Source of the DNA: Gemmatimonadota bacterium
Lineage (GTDB): Bacteria > Gemmatimonadota > Gemmatimonadetes > Gemmatimonadales > Gemmatimonadaceae
Direction of reading: 5' to 3'
Length of the DNA: 53,634 nucleotides
Assembly: GCA_003223455.1 (NCBI GenBank)
Contig: QHVE01000048.1
Location: forward strand, 1 to 53,634
The notes beneath the pieces were generated by a model. The model searched no databases. It had not been told where the DNA came from and was given only the letters and a program-made list of their open reading frames with translations. The position numbers were made by a program, and so were the translations under genes. Shown piece by piece: positions 26,441-35,004 of the stretch (position 1 is its first letter; each line of letters begins with the position of its first letter).

Positions 26441-28303
26441 ATGACGACGCCGATGCGCATGTTCCCGCGGGGCGACCGTCTCCCGAAGGCGGAAGACATG
26501 CTCGACTCGCCGGTGGACGCGAGCGTGCGCTCGGCGCGCGCCTGGCGCGAGGTTCGGCTGCTGCTGCGCGGGCATCGCGGCTATCTCGTCGCCGGCATCG
26601 TGCTCACGCTGGTGAGCCGTCTCGCCGGGCTCGTGCTCCCCGCGTCGTCCAAGTACTTCATCGACCACGTGCTCGTGGAGAAGCGCACCGACCTGCTGCT
26701 GCCGCTCGCCGGGATCGTCGTCGTGGCGACGATCGTGCAGGCGGCGACCGGCTACGCCCTCGCGCTCGTGCTCGGCGTCGCCGCGCAGCGCGCCGTGGCC
26801 GACATGCGACGCAAGCTCGCGTCGCACGTGCTGCGCCTCCCGGTCGAGAAGTTCGACGCGACGCAGACCGGCGTGCTCAGCTCGCGCATCATGAACGACC
26901 CGGACGGGATCCGGAACCTGCTCGGCTCCGGCTTCGTGCAGCTGCTCGGCGCGCTCGTCACCGCGTCGGCGGCGCTCGGCGTGCTGTTCTGGATCGACTG
27001 GCGCATCACGAGCATCATGCTGCTCTTCCTCGCCGGCATCGGCATCGGCGTCGGCTTCGCGTTCGCGCGGCTCCGCCCGATCAACCGCGAGCGGAACTGG
27101 GAGTTCGCGCGCGTGACGGGGCGGCTCAACGAGGCGCTCGGCGGGATCCGCGTGCTCAAGGCGTACGTCGCCGAGCGGCGCGAGGACCTGATCTTCACGC
27201 GCGGCGTGCACCGCATGCTGCGACTCGTCGTCGTGACGCTGTCGGGATGGGCTGCGGTGGGCGCGCTGACGTCGCTCGTCGTCGGCGCGATCGGCGCGAC
27301 GCTGATCCTCGCCGGCGGCCGCGCCGTGCTCTCCGGCTCGCTCACGCTGGGCGACCTCGCGATGTACGCGCTGTTCACCGGACTCGTCGCGGCGCCGCTC
27401 ATCCAGGTCGCACAGGTGGGAACGCAGCTCTCCGACGCCGTCGCCGGCCTCGAGCGCGCGCGCGAGCTGCTCGACGAGCCGACGGAAGACGGAAACGCGC
27501 CGACCGGCGAGCCGCGCGCGCGACTCGCCGGCGCCGTGCAGCTGGAGGACGTGTCGTTCGAGTATCGCGCCGGCGTGCCCGCGCTGCGGAACGTGAGCTT
27601 CGCGGCACCGGCGGGATCGACGACGGCGCTCGTCGGGCCGAGCGGATCGGGGAAGAGCACGCTGCTCGGTCTGCTCGCCGCATTCCAGCGTCCGACCACC
27701 GGTCGCATCCGCATCGATGGCAGCACGATCGGTTCGTTCGATCTCCGGCGCTATCGCGCCCAGCTCGGCCTCGTGCTCCAGGACACCTTCCTGTTCGACG
27801 GGACCATCCTCGAGAACATCAGCTACTCGCGTCCCGACGCGACGCTGGCCGAAGTGAAGCGCGTCGCCGTGGTCGCGCACTGCGACGAGTTCATCGAGCG
27901 GATGCCCGAGCGCTACGACACCGTCGTCGGCGAGCGGGGCGTGAAGCTCTCGGGTGGCCAGCGCCAGCGCGTCGCGATCGCGCGGGCACTGCTCGCCGAT
28001 CCGTCGATCCTCTTGCTCGACGAGGCGACGTCGAGCCTCGACAGCGAGAGCGAGGCGCTGATCCAGAACGGCCTCGACGCGCTACGCCGCGGCCGCACGA
28101 CGTTCGTCATCGCGCACCGTCTGTCGACGATCCTCAGCGCCGACAAGATCCTCGTGCTCGACGGCGGCCGGCTGGTGGAGGAGGGCACGCACGACGAGCT
28201 CCTCGCGCTCGGCGGCCGCTACGCGCGGCTGTACGACCAGCAGCAGCGCGCGGCGCGGAACCGGTTCGTGAATCCGGGTGAGGAGTTGACGGAGCTGCGA
28301 TAG
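26441..28303 (+). CDS. Full-size ABC exporter half-transporter (MsbA/MdlB type)
   Basis: In the 620-residue protein, residues about 40-330 form a six-helix transmembrane domain. The nucleotide-binding domain follows with Walker A GPSGSGKST near 399-407, Q-loop LVLQDTFLFDG near 445-455, signature LSGGQRQRVAIARAL near 502-516, Walker B ILLLDEAT near 523-530 and a His switch in IAHRLST. Members export lipids, peptides or small molecules as dimers. It sits 22 bp after the permease gene. Its presence in an import operon suggests that a product of the pathway is exported, but co-location is the only evidence. Confidence 0.9.
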   Translation: MTTPMRMFPRGDRLPKAEDMLDSPVDASVRSARAWREVRLLLRGHRGYLVAGIVLTLVSRLAGLVLPASSKYFIDHVLVEKRTDLLLPLAGIVVVATIVQAATGYALALVLGVAAQRAVADMRRKLASHVLRLPVEKFDATQTGVLSSRIMNDPDGIRNLLGSGFVQLLGALVTASAALGVLFWIDWRITSIMLLFLAGIGIGVGFAFARLRPINRERNWEFARVTGRLNEALGGIRVLKAYVAERREDLIFTRGVHRMLRLVVVTLSGWAAVGALTSLVVGAIGATLILAGGRAVLSGSLTLGDLAMYALFTGLVAAPLIQVAQVGTQLSDAVAGLERARELLDEPTEDGNAPTGEPRARLAGAVQLEDVSFEYRAGVPALRNVSFAAPAGSTTALVGPSGSGKSTLLGLLAAFQRPTTGRIRIDGSTIGSFDLRRYRAQLGLVLQDTFLFDGTILENISYSRPDATLAEVKRVAVVAHCDEFIERMPERYDTVVGERGVKLSGGQRQRVAIARALLADPSILLLDEATSSLDSESEALIQNGLDALRRGRTTFVIAHRLSTILSADKILVLDGGRLVEEGTHDELLALGGRYARLYDQQQRAARNRFVNPGEELTELR

Positions 28304-28308
28304 CCCGC

Positions 28309-28329
28309 TGTCATTCCGAGCGAGCGCAG
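28309..28329 (+). repeat. Fragment resembling a dispersed bacterial intergenic repeat
   Basis: A TGTCATTCCGAGCGAGCG segment just after the exporter stop looks like the left half of the TGTCATTCCGAGCGAAGC-type repeats scattered in many GC-rich bacterial genomes. Only one copy occurs in this window. The rest of the 273-bp gap to the cytochrome gene shows no gene. Confidence 0.25.
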
Positions 28330-28576
28330 CCCCACGGATTGCGCAGCGAGGACGTGCCGACCGTCGTCGCGCAGGGTCAGCCCGAATCAATCGGCGAGCA
28401 CGCACGTCAGGGCGCGACCGGGTCGCGGTTGGGCACCTATCGAGATGCCAGTGCGGGGCGTGCTGGTGAGCCGCATATTGAGCCAACCGCTGGCGTCTGA
28501 GCTTGGCATTCGATCGCACACACGTTCTGAGTCCCGCCGACCCTCCCTGCGCCGACTACAACACGAGGATTCCCAC

Positions 28577-29554
28577 ATGTTGCGCAAGTTCCTGATTGCC
28601 GCCGGCAGTGTGCTCGCGGTCATCGTCTTGGGCGGAGGCGTCTTCGTCTCGGCGCGCCAGAACCTCCATTTCGACGACACACCGTACCCCGACGTCGCTG
28701 CATCGACCGATTCGGCGGTCATCGCGCGCGGCCGATACATCGTTCGCGACGTCGCGCCCTGTGCCGGCTGTCACGGCGACCCCTCACAACGCGCATCCTA
28801 CGTCAGTGGTGCCGACGTGCCGCTCGTCGGCGGTTTCTCGTTCGACATTCCGCCGGGCCAGTTCTACACGCGCAACCTGACGTCCGACAAGGAGACGGGG
28901 CTGGGGGGCGTCCCGGACAAGGCGATCGCGCGCGCGTTGCGCTACGGCGTCGGGCACGATGGACGTGCGCTGCTTCCGTTCATGGAGATGCAGGGCCTCG
29001 CCGACGATGATCTGCGCGCGGTCGTGTCGTATCTCCGCACGCAGCCGCCAGTGCGCAATCCGGTTCCGCCGCACCACTACAACGTCCTCGGCAAGGTCGT
29101 CAGGGCGACCGTGCTGTCCAAGCCGGTCGGACCGTCCGCGACTCCGCCCGCACAGTCTCCGCGCGGCGCATCGGTCGAGACGGGACGCTACCTCGCGGAA
29201 TCGGTCGCGCTCTGCTGGTCGTGCCACACGGAACGAAGCCAGATGACGGGCGCGCTCACCGGACCGCGCTACGGCGGCACGACGGGCTTCACGGAATCCT
29301 ATGACACCGCGCGCACCTGGTCGCCGCCGAACATCACGAGCGATCCGGAGACGGGGCGGCTGGGAAAGATGAATGAGGACCAATTCGTGGCGCGCTTCCG
29401 TCAGGGTCGAGTGATTCCCGGGTCGCCCATGCCGTGGCAGGCCTTCTCCCGCATGGACGAGGACGACTTGCGGGCGATCTACCGCTACCTCAAGAGCGTG
29501 GCGCCGGTGAAGCGCGACGTGGGGCCGCCGGTGGTCAGCCTGGGCAAGACCTGA
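28577..29554 (+). CDS. Membrane-anchored dihaem cytochrome c
   Basis: The ATG at 28,577 follows GAGG. An N-terminal helix (FLIAAGSVLAVIVLGGGVFV) is a signal or anchor. Two haem-binding sites are present: CAGCH at 62-66 and CWSCH near 213-217, each in a c-type domain with later Met ligands (for example GSPMPW). In size (325 aa) and layout it resembles the cytochrome subunits of membrane alcohol/aldehyde dehydrogenases and related oxidases. No partner dehydrogenase is adjacent, so its electron donor is unknown. Confidence 0.9.
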   Translation: MLRKFLIAAGSVLAVIVLGGGVFVSARQNLHFDDTPYPDVAASTDSAVIARGRYIVRDVAPCAGCHGDPSQRASYVSGADVPLVGGFSFDIPPGQFYTRNLTSDKETGLGGVPDKAIARALRYGVGHDGRALLPFMEMQGLADDDLRAVVSYLRTQPPVRNPVPPHHYNVLGKVVRATVLSKPVGPSATPPAQSPRGASVETGRYLAESVALCWSCHTERSQMTGALTGPRYGGTTGFTESYDTARTWSPPNITSDPETGRLGKMNEDQFVARFRQGRVIPGSPMPWQAFSRMDEDDLRAIYRYLKSVAPVKRDVGPPVVSLGKT

Positions 29555-29593
29555 TCGCTGCCGACTGGCGCCGCACTCGTTTCCAGGCTCCGC

Positions 29594-29625
29594 AGATCAG
29601 CGCCGCGTACGCACGGCGCTGGTCT
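29594..29625. terminator. Candidate bidirectional terminator
   Basis: A 12-bp stem (one G-U pair), AGATCAGCGCCG / CGGCGCTGGTCT, encloses an 8-nt loop. It lies in the 93-bp gap between the convergent cytochrome (+) and lipoprotein (-) genes, where a shared terminator is expected. No U-tract follows. Confidence 0.5.
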
Positions 29626-29647
29626 ACGTCTAGAGACGAACGCGGAA

Positions 29648-30199
29648 TCAGAATTGGCTGGATCCCACGGAGGAGACCGTCCCCTCCCATTGCCCGTCGC
29701 CTGCCCCTGTCCTGACGTCGAGGCTACCGGTCACGATCGCCTGACCACTCGCGCCGTCGAATCGACCGGTGCCGCCCGTGAAGTCGGCGTACGAGGTGAA
29801 CGTCAACGTGAAGGGAGGCGCGAAGGCCGACGTCCCATGGAACGTGAAGTTCAGCCGGTCCCCGTTGGCCGCCACAAAAGTTCCGCGTCCGTCGTCGAGA
29901 ATGCCACCGGCACGAGAGCAGAAACTCAGTTCGACTGAATAGCTGCCGAGGCGAGTGGCATCTCCCGCTCCCGAGAGATATCGACGGCTCTCTCCCGCAG
30001 CGTTGCAGCCCGGCTCCGGCACGACCGACGTGACCTGGAACGAGTAGCTGCTGGTCCTGAACGGGACCAGCTGGTTGGCGCTCGATCGTAACGCCTGGGA
30101 TGCGAGCTCTGGTCCCGTTACGGTAGGGCGGGCCTGGTCGCAGCCAACGGAGAGGACGACCGCCAGGGCGAGGGAAGGAACCGAAAGGCGACGCGACAT
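29648..30199 (-). CDS. Small exported lipoprotein, function unknown
   Basis: The ATG at 30,199 is chosen because it directly starts a lipoprotein signal (MSRRLSVPSLALAVVLSVGC); an earlier in-frame start adds 41 non-conserved residues. The mature protein is beta-rich, with GRGTFVAANGDRLNFTFHG and GTGRFDGASGQAIVTGSLD, a pattern seen in secreted beta-barrel or lipocalin-like proteins of the allene-oxide-cyclase type. It is divergent from the AfsR-like regulator gene, with 145 bp between starts, so the regulator might control it. Confidence 0.75.
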   Translation of the reverse strand: MSRRLSVPSLALAVVLSVGCDQARPTVTGPELASQALRSSANQLVPFRTSSYSFQVTSVVPEPGCNAAGESRRYLSGAGDATRLGSYSVELSFCSRAGGILDDGRGTFVAANGDRLNFTFHGTSAFAPPFTLTFTSYADFTGGTGRFDGASGQAIVTGSLDVRTGAGDGQWEGTVSSVGSSQF

Positions 30200-30344
30200 G
30201 GGAGACTCCGGAGTTCGAGGACAGGAACGCGAGCTTGCGCCCGCGGAGGGACGCCGCATCTTGATCCCGAGGTGTCTCTCAGCCGTATCCTGACGGTTAG
30301 CTGGCGCAGTTCTGGCGACCACCGAGCGCGCGCAGGGGACCTAC

Positions 30345-32507
30345 ATGATCCAGCTCCGCCTCCTTGGCTCTGTCGATCTGTGGTCGCCCCCCGGGACCGG
30401 GGCCCTGCGTGTGATGTCGCAGCCGAAGCGGCTCGCGCTTCTCGCCTATCTCGCCGCCGCGAAGCCGCGCGGCTTCCAACGGCGGGACACGCTCCTCACA
30501 CATTTCTGGCCTGAGCTCGACCAGGAGCACGCCCGAGCCGCCCTTCGGAACACGCTGCACTTCCTGCGTCGTGAGCTGGCCGACGGCGTGATCGCAACCC
30601 GTGCCGACGAAGTGGGTGTCGGCGCCGCAGAGCTCTGGTGCGACGTAACCGAGTTCGATGCCGCACTCGATGCCGGCGACCCCGAGCGAGCGTTGACGCT
30701 CTACCGCGGAGAGTTTCTCAAGGGACTCCATGTCTCGGAGGCACCAGGGTTCGACCGTTGGTCCGATTCGGAGCGCGAGCGACTGCGACGGCGCGCGTGC
30801 GAGGGAGCCTGGAAGCTGGCCGCAGCGCACGAGAGCGCAGGCGTCGGCATCGCCGCCACACACTGGATGCGCGTCGCGCTCGACATCGACCCGGACGACG
30901 AAGGCGGCCTGCATCGCCTGCTCCGATCACTCGAGCGCATGGGGGATCGCGCAGGCGCGATTCGGGAGTATGAGCGCTTCGCGCACCGACTGGCCGACGA
31001 GTACGACCTGGAACCATCGCCGGATACGCGCGCACTTGCCGAGGCAATTCGTTCGCGCACGGAATCGGGCACCCCGCACTACGCCGTGCGTGGTTCATCA
31101 GAGGCGCCTCCAACCGCCATCGTCGTTCTGCCGTTCGCGAGCTCGATCTCCGAACCGGGCAACGCCCACGATGGAGACGCCCTCGCCGACGAGATCACCC
31201 TCGATCTCTCCGCAATCCCAGGACTTCGCGTCATCGCGCGCTCTTCGTCGGCACGATTCCGCGGTACGACGATGGACGCCCCCGCGATCGGCGCAGAGCT
31301 GAACGTTCGGTACACGGTCGACGGCAGTGTCACGCGAACAGGTGACACACTCCGCGTCGGCGCACGACTCTTCGATACGGCGACAGGAGCGATGGCGTGG
31401 ACCGAGACATATGATGGAACGACCAGTGACGTGTTCGACATCCAGGAGCGGCTGGTTCGCGCTGTGGCGAACACGGTAAAGCTCGGCCTCGCGAACCGCA
31501 TGGTGGAGCACTCACGCTCGCGTCATCAGGGCAGCGTGCATGCGTATGACTGCTACCATCGTGCGATGCAGGAGCTCTCGCGATTCAACGAACAGGGTCT
31601 CACGCGGGCGCTCGAACACGTGCGTAACGGGCTTGCGCTCGTGGGGGAGAACGAGCTTCTGCTCGCCACCATGGCGTACGTGTACCTGCAGTTCCTCGAG
31701 ATGGGCGTGAGGCCAAACCGCAGATATCTCCGGCACGCGGAGAAGTACGCCGTGCGCGCGCTGCGCACAGATCCTCAGTCATCGCTTGGACATGTGGTCC
31801 TGGGTCTGATCCGTTACAGGCGCGGCGACATCCAGGGTACCGCACGGTACCTGAAGCGAGCACTCGAGATCGACCCGAACCAACGCGATGCACTGTTCTG
31901 GCTGACGTTGGTCTATCTCACGGCTGGCCGCGAAGGTATGGCACGTGCGCTGCTGGCACGGCTGCTCGATCTCGACCCGCTCACCCCGGTGAACCACTGC
32001 CTGACGGGGTATGTCGAGCTTCTCGAGGGAAACCTCGAGAGCGCCTTGCCCGGATACCGGCGGATGCACCGGATGGATTCAGGGAACCCGGTGGCTCGGT
32101 GGTTTCTGGCTCACACCCTTGGCCGGTGTGGCCGCCGTGGGGAGGCAGTCACCCTTCTCAACCAGATCCGTCGCGACACGCCCGACACCACCTTCGCCCG
32201 TCATGCCTTGTTCTTCCAGCACGCGTTGGAGCGAGATCGCGACGCGGCGTTGGCGGCCGCCACTCCTCACCTGCTCGCTGAAGCACGCTGGGACCAGCAC
32301 GCGTCCTGGTGGATGGCAAGTGCATACGCGCTCATCGATGAGCGGAACGCGGCTCTCGATTGGCTGTCGAACGCCAGCAATCTGGGCTACAACAACTATC
32401 CGTTCCTCTCGCGGTTCGATCCGTACTTCGAGAGTCTGCGCAGAGATGAACGGTTCTGGCAGCTCATGACGCGTGTCAAGGCGCGCTGGGAGGAGTTCAC
32501 GCCGTGA
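30345..32507 (+). CDS. AfsR/SARP-like transcriptional regulator with BTAD and TPR domains
   Basis: In the 720-residue protein, residues 1-95 resemble a winged-helix DNA-binding domain of the OmpR type (LLGSVDLWSP, LLAYLAAAK). The BTAD helical domain spans about 100-235 (FDAALDAGDPERALTLYRGEFL, YDLEPSPDTRAL). A beta-alpha domain with IVVLPFASSIS and YTVDGSVTRTGDTLRVGARLFD near 255-350 matches the segment found in adenylate-cyclase-associated and TolB-like proteins, and TPR repeats fill about 390-690. Such proteins are cytoplasmic regulators. No kinase or NB-ARC domain is present, and the signal is unknown. Confidence 0.85.
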   Translation: MIQLRLLGSVDLWSPPGTGALRVMSQPKRLALLAYLAAAKPRGFQRRDTLLTHFWPELDQEHARAALRNTLHFLRRELADGVIATRADEVGVGAAELWCDVTEFDAALDAGDPERALTLYRGEFLKGLHVSEAPGFDRWSDSERERLRRRACEGAWKLAAAHESAGVGIAATHWMRVALDIDPDDEGGLHRLLRSLERMGDRAGAIREYERFAHRLADEYDLEPSPDTRALAEAIRSRTESGTPHYAVRGSSEAPPTAIVVLPFASSISEPGNAHDGDALADEITLDLSAIPGLRVIARSSSARFRGTTMDAPAIGAELNVRYTVDGSVTRTGDTLRVGARLFDTATGAMAWTETYDGTTSDVFDIQERLVRAVANTVKLGLANRMVEHSRSRHQGSVHAYDCYHRAMQELSRFNEQGLTRALEHVRNGLALVGENELLLATMAYVYLQFLEMGVRPNRRYLRHAEKYAVRALRTDPQSSLGHVVLGLIRYRRGDIQGTARYLKRALEIDPNQRDALFWLTLVYLTAGREGMARALLARLLDLDPLTPVNHCLTGYVELLEGNLESALPGYRRMHRMDSGNPVARWFLAHTLGRCGRRGEAVTLLNQIRRDTPDTTFARHALFFQHALERDRDAALAAATPHLLAEARWDQHASWWMASAYALIDERNAALDWLSNASNLGYNNYPFLSRFDPYFESLRRDERFWQLMTRVKARWEEFTP

Positions 32508-32606
32508 CCGCACGCGCGCCGGATCGGCTCGCGTGCGCCTGAGCTCCGGCGTTGGGGTGCGACGACATTGTCAGCAAGGCGCACTCACCTTTTCGAGGGC
32601 TCGAAC

Positions 32607-33551
32607 GTGACTCGCGCACAACGCGTCAAACTCGGTGTGGCCCTTGTCGTCGTCGCCCTCACGCCGGGCACGGGGAAAGCGCAGCAGATCAAAGTGACGC
32701 TGCTTGGTACAGGCTGCCCGCCTGCGGTCCTGAATCGCTTCGGCCCGAGCACCTTGGTGGAAGCTGGGGACCAGAAATTCGTGTTCGACGCTGGCCGCGG
32801 CGCGCTGCAACGCCTGACTCAGCTCGGTGTGGGATGGCAGGATGTGCAAGGCGTATTTCTCACCCATCTGCACTCCGACCACGTCGTCGGGTTTCCAGAC
32901 CTGTGGCTCACGGGCTGGCTGCTGGCGCGGCGGAATGTGCCGCTCCCCGTCTGGGGCCCGAGTGGCACCAGCAGCATGATGGCCCATCTCGAGCAAGCGT
33001 ACCTGGCCGACATCAGCGTCCGGATGGCAAACGACGGCGTGCCGCCCGACGGAGTCAAGCTCGTCGCGCACGACATCACAGAGGGAATCGTCTATGAGCG
33101 CGGAGGCGTGAAGATTACGGCCTTTGAAGTGGATCACGCGCCCGTCAGGCCGGCATTCGGCTATCGAATCGACTACGCCGGGCGCTCAGTCGTCCTCTCC
33201 GGCGATACGCGCCTGTCGGAGAACCTCATCCGGCATGCACACGGGGTCGATCTGCTGGTCGACGAAGTGCTCGTTCCGGAGACGCTGAAGCGCACAGGCT
33301 TGCCCGCAGAACGTGCAAAAAACATCATCGCCTATCATGCTACCCCTGAGCAGGCAGGAGAAGTGTTCGCGCGGACGAAGCCAGGGCTAGCGGTGTATTC
33401 GCACATCTGCTTGCCCACGGCCACCGCGCAAGACGTCCTCGTACCGACGCGCACGACGTACTCAGGGCCGTTGGAGCTCGGCGAGGATCTCATGGTCATC
33501 CACGTGGGCGAGAAGCTCACCGTCAGGAGACCTGAACGATCATCTCCGTAA
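32607..33551 (+). CDS. Exported MBL-fold hydrolase, RNase Z/arylsulfatase-like
   Basis: The GTG at 32,607 follows GAGGG by 8 bp and starts a signal peptide (VKLGVALVVVALTPGTGKAQ); the upstream TTG at 32,568 lacks such support. LLGTGCPP near 32-39 and THLHSDH with His87, His89, Asp91 and His92 match the RNase Z-type MBL branch. Later ligands appear in VDHAPV, LSGDTR and YHATPEQ. RNase Z itself is cytoplasmic, so this secreted 314-residue version more likely acts on a small ester or phosphodiester. The substrate is unknown. Confidence 0.87.
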   Translation: MTRAQRVKLGVALVVVALTPGTGKAQQIKVTLLGTGCPPAVLNRFGPSTLVEAGDQKFVFDAGRGALQRLTQLGVGWQDVQGVFLTHLHSDHVVGFPDLWLTGWLLARRNVPLPVWGPSGTSSMMAHLEQAYLADISVRMANDGVPPDGVKLVAHDITEGIVYERGGVKITAFEVDHAPVRPAFGYRIDYAGRSVVLSGDTRLSENLIRHAHGVDLLVDEVLVPETLKRTGLPAERAKNIIAYHATPEQAGEVFARTKPGLAVYSHICLPTATAQDVLVPTRTTYSGPLELGEDLMVIHVGEKLTVRRPERSSP

Positions 33552-33599
33552 CGCAGCGCCGCGGGTAGGCGAGGTCACCCTAGTCGCACGGCCAGCAGC

Positions 33600-33617
33600 G
33601 CCTCGCGCACGCGAGGC
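33600..33617. terminator. Weak hairpin after the MBL gene
   Basis: A 7-bp perfect stem GCCTCGC / GCGAGGC with a GCAC loop lies about 50 bp after the MBL stop. No U-tract follows. The rest of the 190-bp gap before the hydrolase gene contains only the hydrolase ribosome binding site. Confidence 0.25.
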
Positions 33618-33741
33618 CGAGCGCGAACCCGAGCTCCCACGGTTCGACGACGATGCCGACCGATGAGTTTGGCCCGGTCCCCCGGTCCAACTCCTCGCAG
33701 GCAGTCGATTCGCGAATCGCAGCTTATATAGGAGAGCTCCC

Positions 33742-34623
33742 ATGTTCCGCCCGTCGCTGCTGGCCGCTTCGCTGCTCTTCACCGCCGTCGCCATGACCGT
33801 CGCCGAATCGCAACCCGTGGGGCACCGTGTCCAGGTGCATGGCATGCAGATGTACTACGAGGTCTCCGGCACCGGCGACCCGATCGTCGTGCTGCACGGC
33901 TCGTACATGAACATCCCGACGATGGGCGGCATCATCCCGAAGCTCGCGCAGACGCATCGCGTCTACGCCCTCGAGCTTCAGGGGCACGGCCGCACCACCG
34001 ACATCGACCGGCCGATCATCCCGGAGAACCTCGCCGACGACGTCGCGACGTTCATGGACTCCGCCGGGCTCGCGAAGGCGGACGTCTTCGGCTACTCGCT
34101 CGGCGCCATGACGGGGCTGCAGCTCGCCATCCGCCACCCGGCGAGGGTGAACAAGCTGATCATGGCCGCCGGCGCGTACGACGCGAGCGGGCGGCAGCCG
34201 GAGTTCCAGGCGATGATCCCGAAGATGACGGTCGAGATGTTCGTCGACATGCCCTTCGCCGCCGAGTACAGGAAGCTCGCCCCCAACCCGAACGGCTTCC
34301 CCGAGCTCGTGCGGAAGATGATCAACGGGCTGAAAGAGCCGATGGCGTGGGAGGAAGACGTGAAGAAGCTGAAGACACCGGTGCTCGTCATCGCCGGCGA
34401 CGCCGACGGCTTCACCCTCGAGCATCAGGTGTCGCTCTTCCGGCTGCTCGGCGGCGGCGTGATGGGTGACCAGGGCAAGCCGCTTCCCGCATCGAGACTG
34501 GCGATCCTGCCGGCCACGGCACACACGGCGGTGATCACCCAGGTGGATCTCCTGAGCGCGATCATCGAGCCATTCCTCGAGGGCGCGACGCCGAAGGGGA
34601 TGTTCCAGACCGGCAGCCGCTGA
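33742..34623 (+). CDS. Exported alpha/beta hydrolase
   Basis: The ATG follows GGAGAG, and the signal peptide ends near VAES (residue 22). The oxyanion strand is VVLHGSYMN near 49-57, the nucleophile elbow is GYSLG with Ser119, an Asp lies in VIAGDADGF and a late His in ATAHTAV. All members of the Ser-Asp-His triad are therefore visible. Length 293 is typical of single-domain esterases or epoxide-hydrolase-like enzymes. The substrate cannot be read. Confidence 0.9.
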   Translation: MFRPSLLAASLLFTAVAMTVAESQPVGHRVQVHGMQMYYEVSGTGDPIVVLHGSYMNIPTMGGIIPKLAQTHRVYALELQGHGRTTDIDRPIIPENLADDVATFMDSAGLAKADVFGYSLGAMTGLQLAIRHPARVNKLIMAAGAYDASGRQPEFQAMIPKMTVEMFVDMPFAAEYRKLAPNPNGFPELVRKMINGLKEPMAWEEDVKKLKTPVLVIAGDADGFTLEHQVSLFRLLGGGVMGDQGKPLPASRLAILPATAHTAVITQVDLLSAIIEPFLEGATPKGMFQTGSR

Positions 34624-34721
34624 CTGGCGCACCGCGGGGGAACGGTGAAGTTGTGCTGCGCGCTCGCGCGGAAATCGTCGCACTCACTGCGCCGTCACCT
34701 GACCGATCCACGAGACGACCG

Positions 34722-34975
34722 ATGAGATTCGTCCCTGTGGCCCTGCTCCTGCCCTACGATCTTCAAGAAGTCGGCGGGCGCACCTGGACCTACGTCTCCA
34801 CGATGGCGCTCGCGATGCAGGCGGCGAAGCGAAAGGGGATCCCGTTCGTGGTGTTCGACCGGCCCAATCCGATCGGCGGCGAGATCGTCGAGGGCGCGCT
34901 GCTCGATACGAACTTCAGGTCGTTCGTCGGGATGAATCCGACCGAAGAAGCTCGTCAAGCAGCGAAGCGCCGAGT
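34722..34975 (+). pseudogene. Relic of a DUF1343 (NamZ-like exo-beta-N-acetylmuramidase) gene
   Basis: The frame encodes DLQEVGGRTWTYVSTMALAM, then AAKRKGIPFVVFDRPNPIGG and EIVEGALLD, which match the central core of DUF1343/NamZ proteins. The usual 350-400 residues are missing on both sides: before it there is no signal peptide or N-terminal domain, and after about 34,945 the reading turns unrelated. NamZ enzymes trim peptidoglycan GlcNAc-MurNAc chains. The fragment lies in the 381-bp gap between the hydrolase and PhoD genes, which contains nothing else. Confidence 0.7.
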
Positions 34976-35004
34976 AAGCACACCGCTATCCTCCGTCATC
35001 CCAC

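Noticed and set aside
26321-27880. Long minus-strand frame of 519 codons opposite the ABC exporter
   Set aside because: Composition is Arg/Glu/His-rich with no motifs, while the plus strand has every ABC motif.
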